A stretch of DNA of 64,000 nt from Casuarius casuarius. Lineage: Eukaryota; Chordata; Aves; Casuariiformes; Casuariidae. The notes under the pieces were generated by a model. The model made no database searches, had not been told where the DNA came from, and worked only from the letters and a program-made list of their open reading frames with translations. Shown in pieces: positions 1-20,000 of this stretch (its first letter is position 1; every line of letters starts with the position of its first letter). The position numbers and the translations under genes are program-made. The DNA is taken from NCBI GenBank assembly GCA_003342895.1, contig PTFA01000086.1, positions 828,939 through 892,938 on the forward strand, given 5' to 3'.

Positions 1-1010
1 ATTGCAGAGCCTGGTTTTGTGCATTAATAAAAAGCAAGATGCCATTGTCTGGTAGCTGAAACGTCTTACTAGCGTAGGCTGTGTAAGTGGTACAGCAGCA
101 GAAACAGCGCCCACCCCCCAAAAAACTTTGGTATCTCATTCTCTAAACAGCACTTGTCCTTTAGCCATCACCATACTTAACATTTTTTTGTCTGTATATA
201 ATATATTTTAACAAGTTCTGTTAGTCATGACACATCCTGGCTACGTTTGCACCTACAGATGGTCCCAAGCGCTTATTGCTCAGATGCTGCAACGGGTCTC
301 ACAAACGCGAAGGGTGGGATGTCACCTCTTCAGCAGGGGACAGGGACTGGACTGCAGCTCCAAACCTCACTTTCTCCCAGCTTGCCACTCCAATAGCACA
401 TTCATTCATTCCTTTGCCCTTCCCTTTCTTCTCCCTGCACACTTTCAGTAGTTTTGCCTTTATCTTTTAAAGAAGAAAATAATGAAAACATAGAAAAATA
501 TGTATAAATCAAGTCTTCAGAAAAGGTACACATTATTCCCTCCCCACATCTCTCAAAGCAGCCCACCGCAGCAGTGCTGGCCGAACTCTTCCTCGCAGCT
601 CTTCACGGCCAAGCCATCGTCTGCAACTCCTGCCCGCGCCGCGCGCCAGGCGGGCATTTACCGGACGCCGAAACGCCAGCGGCGGGATGACGCCCGGGCT
701 GGTGTCGCTGCCGTCTCGTGAGCGCCCGGGAAAAGCTCCGCCGCAGGAAGGCTCCTTTGGTTATCCTGCATCCGGGACACCAAACGTCACTGAAGGCCTC
801 ACGTCCATCATCGCTGCTGCAGCACAAGGTGTTTTTGTGCCGTAAATTAGCACAAAAGCTGTGAATTTCCACAAATCAGTAAAACGGGGCTAAAACCAGA
901 TGGCAGATGTATTAAGTTTCATACACCAGGATTTTGCAAACATTTATCATTACAGATGCAGACTCCAATATAGTCAGATTCACTATAAAGCAAAGCTAGC
1001 AGGATTGATT
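1..1010. other. DNA downstream of TFAP2C with a CpG-dense patch
   Basis: No gene recognised. A compact CpG-dense patch at about 585-740 stands out from AT-rich surroundings; short open frames across it are shadows of its composition. Confidence 0.6.
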
Positions 1011-1313
1011 TTTATTAAGAGGAAGCCTTGAAATCTGTCTCGAGCTGCCTATTTCAATAGGCACGATAGCATGATAATGACATCTTAGGAAAAAAAAAAG
1101 ATTCTTGGAGATACATAACGCGTTTAATTGAAACCATTAGTTTTACTGGCAAACAGCTTCATATTTCTGTTCTGTTAATCTGAACAAAGTGCTGCAATTA
1201 TGACTCAATACATAATGTCCTCTAGTGCTACTCACCCCACATTCCTCAAGCATAGAAAGAAAACAAAACCGTTTTCGGCTAACAAAACATTCCGTGCTTC
1301 TATCCAGAATACT

Positions 1314-1319
1314 TTTATT
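1314..1319 (-). terminator. Candidate distal TFAP2C poly(A) signal
   Basis: AATAAA on the minus strand, about 1.34 kb after the TFAP2C stop. Another AATAAA lies at 1016-1011. Confidence 0.35.
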
Positions 1320-2195
1320 ATATGGTTATCATATACATCAGAATTATAGTGGGAACATTTACAAATATGTCAAGATAGGTCAGAACCTCCATTATTCACA
1401 TACACACTAACTCACACACTCGGTTCGCATGTCTAGTCAGTTATCAGGCGAATGATGCACAAAATTATTGCTTTGTGAACATAACACCTCAGATTAAACC
1501 TAATCTTCAGTGGCAAGAATTGAGATATTTAAAAAAAAAAAAAGTCTTAAATACCCTGTATAACATACCTGTGCATAAACCTAAAGATATGTTCAGCTTA
1601 CCCATTACCTTTGAAATACTTACCAAAATTAAAATTTGAAACCCATTTATAAAAAAAAGTATTAAAAAGTTCACCATTATTTACAAATCCGATTAAATTA
1701 CACATAAATAAATATTTACATTCAACACACTGCTTCCCTTAATACACATAAAGCCTCCCTGGAAATATTTTTTTGGCCTTAAGAGGCAAAAACAAAAGTT
1801 CAAAAAAAAAAAAAAAGTTATGTGCCTATTTTTTCAAGTCCTGTCATCCTCCCCCAATTTAAAAAGACACAATATAAATATGTGAATAAAGCTGCAATAT
1901 CCTTAGACACAGAATTCATTTTCTAAAAGCATTTTCATTTTGAACTATTCCTTGTTAAAAAAATATCAAGATAATATCCCCCTGCAGACAACATTACTGC
2001 AGTTTTTGAAAGCCTGAATATTTCCATAAAAATAAGCATGTCAAATGCCATCAGATAACTTTTACATCTGCCAGGATTTTAGTACTCTCCTATGGTAATT
2101 GGAAAATAAAGCAAAGAACAGAATAATCTTACTTTTTCAGGTGTTTATAAAAAATTTTAATGTACATAAATCTATATACCATTGTTTAATACTGC

Positions 2196-2201
2196 TTTAT
2201 T
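2196..2201 (-). terminator. Candidate proximal TFAP2C poly(A) signal
   Basis: AATAAA on the minus strand, about 450 nt after the TFAP2C stop. A clear GT-rich downstream element was not seen. Confidence 0.35.
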
Positions 2202-2654
2202 GTTACTGTTGCATTTAGAGAGAATAAAACCCTGAAATTTTGTCAGGTAATGAATAGGCTCCCATCTAAAATCTGTCTTTTAAAAACTATACACGAAGCT
2301 GGTCACCACTGGATACTTAGAGGTGGGAAAAAATCTAAATATATCTCTGAGTATTTCCAACAAAAACCCTTATATAGCACCACTTTTACAGCAAAAGGTT
2401 TTGATACACTTGTACCACGTACTTATCTTCTGGTCATTGCTTCCACAGATAAGGGACACTGCAGCTTTTAGAAAGACTTGTCTCATGGATCCAGGGGGAG
2501 TGAAGATCCTGAATAAGATGGGTTTTTTTTTTTTTCCTTTTTTGCTCCTTTCTTAAAAAAAAAAAAAAAAGTAACCAAATTTCTACATTCCCCCCAGCAA
2601 GAAGATCCCAGTCTGCGTTTAGGAGGAAGAGTTTAAAGTCTGGTCGCGCTGCTT

Positions 2655-10282
<7,628 letters not shown>

Positions 10283-10465
10283 GGCGTCCAGCGTCCGGAC
10301 CAGGTGTGCGCGGGCGCGCAGAGCGGCGCGGGTCCCGGCGGCGCCGCGGGCGGTAAATCCGCGCGGGGAGAGCGGCGGCCCCGCGGAGCTCAGGCGGCGC
10401 GCATGAAGGCTGCGGGCGCACTCGGCTCCGCGCTGCGCGGTCACTCGCGTTTTCCCTGCCCAGAC

Positions 10466-10500
10466 GCCCTTAATGGCAGCGGTATTATCATAACTCCTCC
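10466..10500 (-). promoter_or_regulatory. AT-rich element embedded in the CpG island
   Basis: About 190 nt upstream of the TFAP2C ATG an AT-rich stretch interrupts otherwise extreme GC. On the minus strand it reads GGAGTTATGATAATACCGC followed by GCCATTAAGGG. Such islands of AT in a CpG promoter are often constrained factor-binding or core-promoter sites. The function is inferred. Confidence 0.35.
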
Positions 10501-11318
10501 CCAGGGACGGCTCGGCGGCCGCGGCGCTCCCGCGGGCGGCCCCGCGCCAGCCACTCAGGAGGGAGCGCGCAGCCCCAAGCCCCTCCTTCCGCGCTGCCCT
10601 CCGCGCCCGCGGAGGGAGGGGACGCACCGGCCGCCGGGCCCCCCCCTCCGTGCTGCTGCGGCCGCGGGGAAGGGGGTCCCGCGTGGGCGCCGCTCCGCAG
10701 CCCAGCGCGCAGCGCACGACCCGGCGCCGCCCCGAAAAGCCCCCACGCGCGGAGGGGCGCGGAGGCGCTGCGCGGCCCCGAGCGCGCCGTGGCGGCGGCT
10801 GCTGCCCGCCCGCACCGCTCCGCACCGCTCCGCGCTGCAAAAGCGAGAAAGTCTGCGCGCCGGCCTGGAACCACTTTGCATAATTGTCGGGAGTTTGAAT
10901 TACTGATTACAACGTGTAAGCTACCGCTGCTGAAGGTATAATTTACTTAATTATCCGACAAGATTATTGCAGTTGTGTCGGATCCCTCCTAGGCAGAGCA
11001 GAGCTGATTCGGCGTCCCCATGCGGGGCGGTGTGAACGGGGCCCGCGGTCCGTCGCGGCGGGGCTTTTTCTGTAAACGAAAACCGAGCCGGGCTCATCTA
11101 TTCCCGCGAGCTTGGCGCTGGGGGAGCAGGTGGGAAGCGCGAGCGGCGTTTTGGGGCGCTGTAACCACACTTTCGTCTCAGCTCAGAAAAGACTGCCCTG
11201 CACAACTGCTGCCTTTCTGTAGGCATTTGATCTACGCGGTTATGCGTGTCAGACAAAATGAACATCGTTTCCAAAAGCAACGACTTCTCCCAGTGTTTAA
11301 GGTGCATCCGGATCACTG

Positions 11319-11336
11319 CTCATTTGCATGAGAGCA
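11319..11336 (+). promoter_or_regulatory. Octamer motif inside a short inverted repeat
   Basis: ATTTGCAT (11322-11329), a perfect POU/Oct octamer, is flanked by CTCAT and ATGAG, giving the small palindrome CTCATTTGCATGAG about 1 kb upstream of TFAP2C exon 1. Oct4/POU control of TFAP2C in pluripotent and germ cells makes this plausible, but one octamer is weak evidence. Confidence 0.35.
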
Positions 11337-12881
11337 GCAAGTGTTTGTTTATTGTGGCAGAGACAAGAGGTGACCCTGGACAGTGCTGGCTGCGGAGATC
11401 TCCGCGGCTATCTCAGCCCGGGGACGAGCCGCTGGGGAGCTGCTATTAAAGGCCCGAGATAGACCCACGTCTCAAGATTTAAACCAGTTCACAGCTTCCC
11501 TCCCTTTTTTTCCTAAGGATCAGGGAAGGAAGAAAAAAAAACCCTCAAGCCGACTAAATGAAGGATCTAAAAATAAAAACGAGGAGGACGGCGGTGCTGG
11601 AGCTAACCGTTGGAGTGTTATCTGCCTTATCTAACATGCAGGTGCTGATTTGCAGCAGTTGCATTAAGCCCATCATCAGCAGGGACTCCGCATTATCATT
11701 TTTGGTGGAGTCTCTATTTTTTTTAAACGACGGTGTTTTTCTTCCAGGGATGTTTCTTTGAAATGCAGTTCGCGACGATTATTAGCAAGTGTGCTCGCGC
11801 TGCTCCTGGCGTCATTAAGACTAGGAATCTAAATAATAAAAGACGGGGTGAGCTTAAAGTTCATTTGTATTAAAGGGACAAGATGGATTTAAAAAGAAAC
11901 GAGGAAAGGAAACGTCGAGCTTCTCAGATTTGGAATCAGTTCATCTTCTTTCGAAAGAGACCCTGCGTTGTAGCAAGTGTGGTCATTTTTATCATAAACT
12001 CAGAAGCCTGATTTTCTTTTTGCTCAGAAATGTCACACTGAAGAGCGACCCTGATTTTGTCATTCTTTAGAATTTTTCAAGGTCTCAACACCTTCAATTT
12101 GTTTATTTTGGTGGCCAAAAGCAGAAAGTTGAATTCAATTCCCTTCTATTTGTTTGATAAATTAAAAGAAAAAAGAGTGGAAGAGGATGAAGTATTTAGA
12201 AGAAATTATCTAAACAAGACGCCCAAAATAGCCACTTGTCTTCCTAGAAAACAAACCAATCTCTGAAAGCAGAGAAAAGGCTAAATGGGGGGAAGGTCGA
12301 GGCAAACTTTCCAAAACATCCACTTGCTCCTCGGTCTCCGCTCGCAGAGCCGACGGCTCCCAGGGAACGGCGCTCGGGCTCCGCGGGGTGCGAAGAGCCG
12401 CGCAGGGAGGCGGCTGCCGGCGGCTCCACCGCAGCCCTGCGCGCCCCGGCCCCCGAGCGGCGCTGCCTGCGCGGCCGTCGGGGGATGCTGCGAGCAACGC
12501 AAATGGCCGCGGAGCTGGGCACCTCCTCACCCTCCCGGGCCTTTTCCAGGGAGGGGACAGTGCTGTTGGAAGCTCTCCCCAAAGCGGGGCTTTCTGCAGT
12601 CCTGCTCGTCGTAACCCACCGCGGCTCCGCCAGACCTCGGCCCGGCGGGTCCCCGGGTCCCCCGCGCTTGGCCAAACTCCCCCCGCAGCCCCCCTCTGCA
12701 GGCGCCCCGCGGCTCGGGGAGGGCGCAGGAGCAGGTAGCAGGGGCTCTGCGGGGACACGGCCCCGGCCCCTTCCAGCGCCTCCCGGCCGGAGCCGTGCGG
12801 GACCCGAGCAGCAGCCCGGGGGCAGCTGCTGACAGGTGGCAGCTTTATTCGCTTGTGTTTTTTTAAAATTGGTGCCCGTAC

Positions 12882-12899
12882 CTTGGAGGCATCACCCAT
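12882..12899 (-). CDS. Candidate alternative TFAP2C first exon (MGDASK)
   Basis: On the minus strand an ATG at 12899 opens MGDASK and runs straight into a donor-like AAG|GTACGG, leaving in phase 0. That is exactly the phase needed to join exon 2 at DRHDG. The paralogue TFAP2A is known to have alternative first exons, one ending MGDWQ before DRHDG; the shared MGD start and the phase make this the probable TFAP2C equivalent. The product would lack MLWK...VKYE and so the K10 SUMO motif. Support is motif and phase only; the signal is short and could arise by chance. Confidence 0.45.
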
Positions 12900-13800
12900 T
12901 TCTGAGGAAGACGCTTGCTGCCCGGAAGCTTAGTGCCCCCCGCACACGCTTCTCTTTTTACGAGGATGCAGTTTCCTACACGGGGCTGTAAAGCACCCCC
13001 AGGTGTGACCGCTCTCGGGGGGGGAGCCAAACCGGGTGCTGAGCCTCAGTCACACGCAGTAGTTTTCTTACTTGGCAGCAATTAAAAGAGAGCGTGGGGA
13101 TGCTAATTAGCTTCATCCCTCTTCCTCTTAAAATTACCTAAGCACGCACGTATCTGTATCAGTAACGACACTGCAGCCACCTGTCCGGATTTTCGCCTCG
13201 GCTCCGGCAGGGTTGCACAGAGGCAGCCCCCGGCCCCGCTGCGCTCCGCGGGACTCCCGCGCCGAGCGCGCAAGGAGCAGCGGCGTGTGCCCCCGCTCGC
13301 CCCCCACGCCGGGCAGCGGGGACGTACGTGCCAGCCGGTCCTGCCCAGCAGAGCCCTGGGCCGCCCGCAGCCGCCTCCGTGGCGGAGCCGCCGCCGCCGC
13401 CGCGCACACCTGGGCGCGCAAGGAGCGCAGCTGCGCACCGCTCCGCACCGGCCCCCGGCCCGGCCCCGCTGCGCGCAGCGCTGCGAGGCTGCAGGAGCGA
13501 GAAACGCGCCGCCGCTGGGCTCCGCGCACTCGTTTTTATTCGCTTTACTGCCTTTTCCGCCGGTCGCTGCTGCTGCTTCCCGCTGCTGGATGCGGCTCCC
13601 AGCGGGGCACGTTTTAAGGAGGTTGCGCGGCCGCTTTACGGCGCCCGGAGGGGGGCCGCAACCCGGGTACTATTTTTCACCAGCCTAATGATTTTCTTAA
13701 CAAATACGACTCCAGCTGTGTTTCCTCGCTGCCGACGGAGACGGAGGGACGGGGTCCCCCGGCCGCAGCGTGCCTGAGCCTGCAGCGGAGAGGACGTGTT

Positions 13801-15137
13801 CAGCAATTCCCGGGAAGAAGTGACAGACTGTGACACCGGGCGCTCTCCGGCCCCCAGGCCAGATGCTTCATGGCAGGAGGCAGAGGCTCAGCAGCGACGT
13901 GCAGCTGCCTCGGGCCCCGGCAAGGAGCATCCCTGGCTTTTGCCCACAAGGTCCGTCGAGCTGGATGGTCATGGCAGGAGAGCGATGCCCGCGAGGGAGC
14001 TAGCCCGAGCTCTCCTGCAGCCAGAGTTCAGGACAGGAGTTGGGAAGACCTGAATTTTCAGCCTGCGTGCCTCTGAGACAGGGGGTGACCGTGTGGCACT
14101 GCATCTGTATTTACATCGGTCTCCTCATCCACAAAATGAGGGTAATAATCCCAGTGCTGGGTAGGACTGGGCTCCATCGGGTGGGACCAAGGAGGAGGCA
14201 GGTCCCCTAGACCCTGCAGCTCTGCCTGGTGATCCCGAGACACCCCCCCAGGGCTGTGACAGTGTGCCTGCAGCGATGCTCTGGTTTGTGTATTCTCTCC
14301 ATTTCATTGCCAGTGGGAGCAGCAACGGCATGGACTTCGTTGCTATTAGCCAGAATTTTGCTTTAGAGGAAGTTGTTGCTGGACCGGGTGTCTCACACTC
14401 GGTTCATTAGCACAGCAAGCAGACGCCACATCAAAAAACACAATCAAAACCGAAAACACAGTAAAAACACCATAAAGCTAAATGTGAAATCAGAATTCAT
14501 AAATTCAGTCAGGCTCTTTTCTGAAAGCAAAAATATAAACATTTGGCACAAATTCATACTTTAAAAAATAAAGTCTTGATGGATCATACATGCTACAGAT
14601 GGATCCTACATGGATGCTACAGCTAATTGCATATAATACAATCAGAGTAAAAGACCCAGTACCACAAAAAGACAATCCCACAGGCTAAAATGACAGGAAA
14701 GCAAGTATTTCATATACAGACACAGAGGTGAGCTGTAAAAAACACTGCTCAACCCTGTTCAGGCTGTGGCAAATACAAGTCCTTCAATATCAGCCTCCCA
14801 CTTCTTTTGCCCTTTTAGAAGAAGGAGCACGCAGCATCCCTATATTGAGCTGTACTTGCACTGTAGTAGCATCTTTCACTAGAAACTCTCTTTATCCATT
14901 CCTCTGCTTTCATAGCATATACAGCCTATACGGTACTGTAAATGATGTACCATGTTTTAAGAAAAAAACTGCTGGGGAACTACCGTGACTGCTTGGGGAA
15001 GGTTTCTCCACTGACAGAGAGATGGCTCCGGGAACGGAGGGTCTTTTCCACCTCAGCCTTGAAGAGTCCTGCAGTCTCTCCACCTTCAGGGAATGTATCA
15101 AACACGGGATTTTTTAACTATCCACTTCTGCATGCAT

Positions 15138-15192
<55 letters not shown>

Positions 15193-18100
15193 AAGTTTAA
15201 AATCATAATAAATTATCTGAACATTTACTTTCAAAGATGATTTTAAACACAACGTAAGGGAGTTTAGAAGAGATGCAGATAGTACCTGTAGAAGAACAAA
15301 GGAACTTACAGAATGTCGAGATACCTTTTTTCTACTCACCTTTCATTCCTCAGTCATGTTAAAGGCATGGTGAAATCAGAAAACTGACCTCAATGTCAAG
15401 AAAATGGGTCATGTGCATTGAAGTTGAGGATTTTCCCCATGGGCAACTGAAGTAAATAAAGAAAATAAAATCACTTACTCTTTTACTTCCATAGTCCAGT
15501 TTCTTGAAAACTTGTAATCCCTCTAAATAGCCAGTCTTCCTTAGCGTCTTCCATCAAAACTCTGTTGGACAAAATCTGAAAGGTATCACGTACAGGGGAA
15601 AAAGCTTGGAAGAAAAAAAACATTTAGAGATAAATACAAAATCCCCAAACTCTTTGGCCTTTTTATCACTTAGTAGCAAAGAAGAGCACAAGAACACTGT
15701 TTTTCCTTGCATGTCACCTTTAACAGATTACCACAGGTGTTTGCTTAATTGCGATGCATTGGAAAAACACAGTTTTTGGTGGCACCATGCTCCTTCCTTT
15801 GTGGTCTTGCTCCATGACTGATACACTGGTGAGCTGCAACACTCTTAAAGGCAAGAAGAAGCAGAGCTGTGTGGAAAAAAAAAATTGTTTTGCACTGCTG
15901 GCAAAAATTACATCAGTCAAAACTCTGCACTTAATGCACTCTGTCATTTATAATCACACTAATAAGGCACCAGTGAAGGGCTGTCAGCATTATAAAATAT
16001 AAGGTGCCAGCAAAATCCTCCAAATTTTCCAAACCTGCTCCAAGCTTCATTCTCAAGGACTTGATTTTGCAAGTGTACCTGCAGAGACAGAGGTCTGTTG
16101 ATAACATTGCACAGTTACTCTAACAAATACATTTAGGATCTGGGTTTTTTTATAACTCCATTTTTCCATACAAAATTATTTGCCCAACTCGATGAAGCAC
16201 TGTTGCTGCAAAGGCACAGAGGAGATACTCAGAAGTGTAAGAGTTCACACTACTTAGAAACCTACTGTCTATGCTCCCTGAATTGCATGCAGATATGATT
16301 GCAGAAGGACACAGACTCGGGATGCTCAGATGATTTTCCTTGCACTGAAAGCCTGCACTCTTTAATATTCAGTAATAAACTGGAGGCAATACGTTCCAGG
16401 GTGCTTCAGTTTGAACCTGAATTCAGGCATTCCTTCAGACATCTTCACTTACGGGCTTAAGCCTTTTTTTCTGTCGCCCTCGCCCCTTTCCCCTCCATCC
16501 GCACTCATGCTCCCATGCTCCAGAATTTCCCAAAATTGCTGTTATCAGCATAGCTGTGCATAGGAAAAAGACCGCAGTCAGGCATATATGGCTCTCCATG
16601 CCTGACCCCTCGCTCTCTATTTGCCTATGTTGAATTTTCATCTGCTGCAGTAGCAAAAAGTGCCCAGTACATATCAGTCCTGAGAAGCTTAAGTACAGAG
16701 GTGTTCGCTGGATTTGCAGCCTCTGACACAGCACTTTCAGAAAACATCATACTACTAGTACAAAAATATGTGACTGGGAAGCACCGAAATGCTATAAATT
16801 CGTTCCACCAGTACGAATATGTCAGAGAAGAGGCTGACGTGTTAACTTGGTACCAGCAGTTTCATGCTGTATAAGCCATCATTTGCCCACCCTATAGCCA
16901 ACACAAACTTGCAGAAAAGATGATACGAAAGATGAACGTAGCCACATGCTCCAGCTAATTCAGCAGAAAGGCAGCTGTGGGCCCACACCTGATCCAGATC
17001 AGATTTGTACTGTTGGATGACCCTGGCCTTGGAGAGCCACGGAGGGAAGCCTACAAGGGGCCGTGCGTGGGCAGCAGAGCTGCCCCCTGCCCCCAGGGAC
17101 CGCAAGGGTTTGCTTTGGGGAATCGTGGCGCAAGGGCCCATCGAGGAACAAGCAGGATCTTTGAGGGCAGAGAAGATGGTTCTCGCAACCGAGAGTCATA
17201 TCAGCGCAAGGTGGATGGGGGCTTTTCAAAGCCAGGTCTGATGCTTAGAGGAGAGGATTAAGGCCACCGCTTCTTTGTGCTGGGACACATGAGAATTGAA
17301 AACAATCAGAGCAGCGAAACAAAACCAGCTCAGCTGAACAGATGCAAATCAAGCATCAGACATGGGCTCAAACCAGGTCAAGCTACACCCATGCAAATTA
17401 TGGGTTACCCCAGAGCACACCGTGTCCACAGGCAGGGCGCGTGCTGGTGCACTGCCAGAATGACCCGATTCAGTCCACGCTGCTAGGCACTGCCTGCCGC
17501 AAACGGGAGGCTGGCAAACTCCCCGGCGCGGGCACAGCTAGGCTGTCCAGGAGTGCCCTCACCAAGTGCCAAACGTGTCTCTCCTTGGAGATGTTGCCCA
17601 TACAGCTAAATGACAGAGTTGCAGGGAGAAGAGTAGCCCAAGGGGAGATTTGCCAGTATAGCGAGGCCGATAAAGCGCTCCTCTTGTGTAAACACAGGAT
17701 ACACCAGCTAAAGTGCTCTTCTGTCAGCGTAGCTTATCCCGGCATAGTTTTGCCAAAGGAATCCTTACTGGTGTTTCAACAAGACCATAAATCTGCCTGT
17801 AGCGTGGTTTGTAGCAGCTCAGAGCACCATCGCCGCAAACAGCACAAATCTCTTCGCTAGTTCAAGTTTGCGCCAGTGTTTCCAAGGTGCTGTGTTGCTC
17901 TGGAAAGGCAGGTAGTGTATGTCCTTTGCTAGCCAGCGTTTAAAGCCAACGTAGCTACCATGGCCCCCAGCAAAACACAGCTATGAGCCCCACCAGAGGC
18001 CCCAGCTCCCTGGGACGACCTGGACTCCTACTCATGCCCAGGGAACCAGCTGCCACTGATGCCTGTGGCTTTTTTCCAGCAAAGAAAGCCAAACCTCATC

Positions 18101-19900
18101 AGCCTGGCCGTGCCTCCCAGAGTCTGAACCTGGCCCTGCTTAATACTGGTGGCATGTAAATGGTCACAGGGAGGCTCTGCAATGAGTAGGAGGGAGGGAT
18201 GAGTTCACACTTCTGCTGCCGCAGCTGACAGCTTTCTGGGACTCTGGGCAAAAGAGTCACAGTCTATTCACTTGTCTATAGAAAACTGTTTGCACCTACT
18301 GGGGTGGGGAAGGGCCTCAGTATTTACTTTCCTAAATCTCCCGCCCGCCCTTCCTGAAAGCTGTATTTTCTCTGGAGATCACATTGCCAATAATGAGCAT
18401 TGCACCTGCACACAAGCAAGGGAGCATTTACACCTTCAGGAGCAGGTCTCAAACCAGCTGAATATCTGACTCTCCCTCTGCTGTGCTTTCTTGGTCTTCA
18501 TCAGCCTTGCATTGCCCAAGCGTGTAGGCAGCATACTGTCTTCTTGTCCCTAAAGTTTGGGGATGGTGATAGTGTTTATAGCTGGGAAGGCAGAAACACA
18601 GAGAGACATAAAGCATACCTGCAAGCTGCGAACACCTCCAGCTTGCTCTGCCCCTGCCCCAAGCTGGCCAGATGTGATCTAGGAGTGGCACAAGCCCTCG
18701 CTGTGCCTGAGATACTAATTCTCCACCAGGGCAGGCATACTGGCTCTGGCAGAGCTGACTGGCAGCCTCCCAAACCCCGCTGACGCATCTAGCCAGCTCC
18801 GAGCACGAACAGAGAAAGCTCAGGTCTCTGCAGACATGCCCGAAGGGTCTTGCTCAACACAGGAAGTCTGCGATGGCAACAAGGTGATACTCGCTCCGCT
18901 GAGAGCCGCAGCCATGTCATGTCCTGCTCTTGGCATTAGCCATCCATCTAAAATGGAAAGTCCCTGGGCATGGGCTGTTGGCCCTGTCGCCCTGTTCAAG
19001 TTTGGAAAGTAGGTTGTGGACATGGCTCTCGACGAGCACGCCCCATCGGCAGGGTTGGACCATGCCCGAGACCTCCAGGCTCCAGGCTCAGGACAGTCTA
19101 CCTAATGCATGCAGTTGATGCTCCTTGTAATTTTACCAGAGCTGGTGCCATTGCAAATGCCATTATCTTATTTGCCTAAGTACAGATCCTCTCTTGAATT
19201 GTTAACAACGTCATGTAGCAATTTGTTATATAAGCTCATTAGGTTGTATAATGTATCTATGTTAATAGGAACATAAACATGGAAATCTTAATTTCAAACC
19301 TGCTTCTAAAATCATTAGCTGGGAAACTAGTCTGAGAAAAAGCAAACATGACCCGAGAATACCCAGGGATTTATTCTGGGGTAAGGTATAGGATGGATGG
19401 AGCTGGAACAGGGGCATTAGGATGCCCAGTTCACACTCCTGGCAGATCAGCTTTGAGAACTTTTTAAAAGACACTCCCAGCATAAAAACTCCTGTTACCT
19501 TACACAGTTCTTCCTGTCCTTAGACATCCTGTGGTGGCAATCTAATTTTATTTCTATTTTCCCCCTATATTGCAGATAGGTGACTAACACAAATAAAAGG
19601 ACCCCGGCTACCCAAAGGAAATAGTGACATTGGCTGGAGCCCAAGTGTCCCCAATGAACAAATTAAAATTGCAAAATACATTTAAAAAAGAGTCCATTTG
19701 TATTTCATCCGTATTCATTTTCATCATCATTTATAGTAGTAAATACTTTTGCAGGTGTATTCGGTTTTGGTTTGACTCCTTTAACACTGCGGTGTAATAT
19801 GGGAGAACATTTTTGCACCCTTTTATCCATTCCTGAAAGAACCTTAGACCAGTGGCTCATCTGCTGTGGTCACTCCATGACAGCTTTAACAGGAGCAGCC
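13801..19900. other. Intergenic, upstream of TFAP2C
   Basis: No convincing exon on either strand. Contents seen: a (CA) microsatellite at 15141-15191, moderately GC-rich sequence at 16.9-19.1 kb with many short open frames lacking recognisable homology, and a possible old repeat at about 17630-17960. Regulatory content for TFAP2C is possible. Confidence 0.5.
15141..15191. repeat. (CA)n microsatellite
   Basis: An uninterrupted CA dinucleotide run of about 25 units, preceded by CATGCATGTA. Expected to be polymorphic. Confidence 0.98.
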
Positions 19901-19914
19901 GGTATAAGCTATAT

Positions 19915-20000
19915 TTATTACATATGCATGCAATATGCTCATATGTAATATACATGTAATATATATTGTAATATAACACGTAATAAGCATGTGCAATACA
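19915..20000. repeat. AT-rich imperfect TAATATAC/CATATG repeat
   Basis: Degenerate tandem array of TATGTAATATA-type units with many self-complementary ATAT and CATATG segments. Low complexity, probably a decayed microsatellite. Confidence 0.6.

Larger units (their letters stand above)
1011..2654 (-). other. TFAP2C: Probable TFAP2C 3' untranslated region
   Basis: AT-rich DNA without coding potential directly after the TFAP2C stop. Canonical AATAAA signals on the minus strand occur at 2201-2196, 1319-1314 and 1016-1011. The human 3'UTR is, from memory, around 1 kb or more, so one of the two distal signals is more likely the main end. Which signal is used cannot be told from sequence; the boundary given is the furthest candidate. 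Confidence 0.5.

Noticed and set aside
12210..13777. Several 100-229 codon open frames upstream of TFAP2C on both strands
   Set aside because: All lie in CpG-island sequence with open frames in nearly every phase; low-complexity Arg/Ala/Pro/Gly peptides without recognisable domains. Only the MGDASK start with its donor was kept.
15118..15339. Open frames across the CA microsatellite
   Set aside because: Poly(Thr-His) or poly(Cys-Val) translation of a dinucleotide repeat.
17342..17860. 172-codon plus-strand open frame
   Set aside because: No domain recognised, no promoter or splice signals examined fit, and part of it overlaps repeat-like text.
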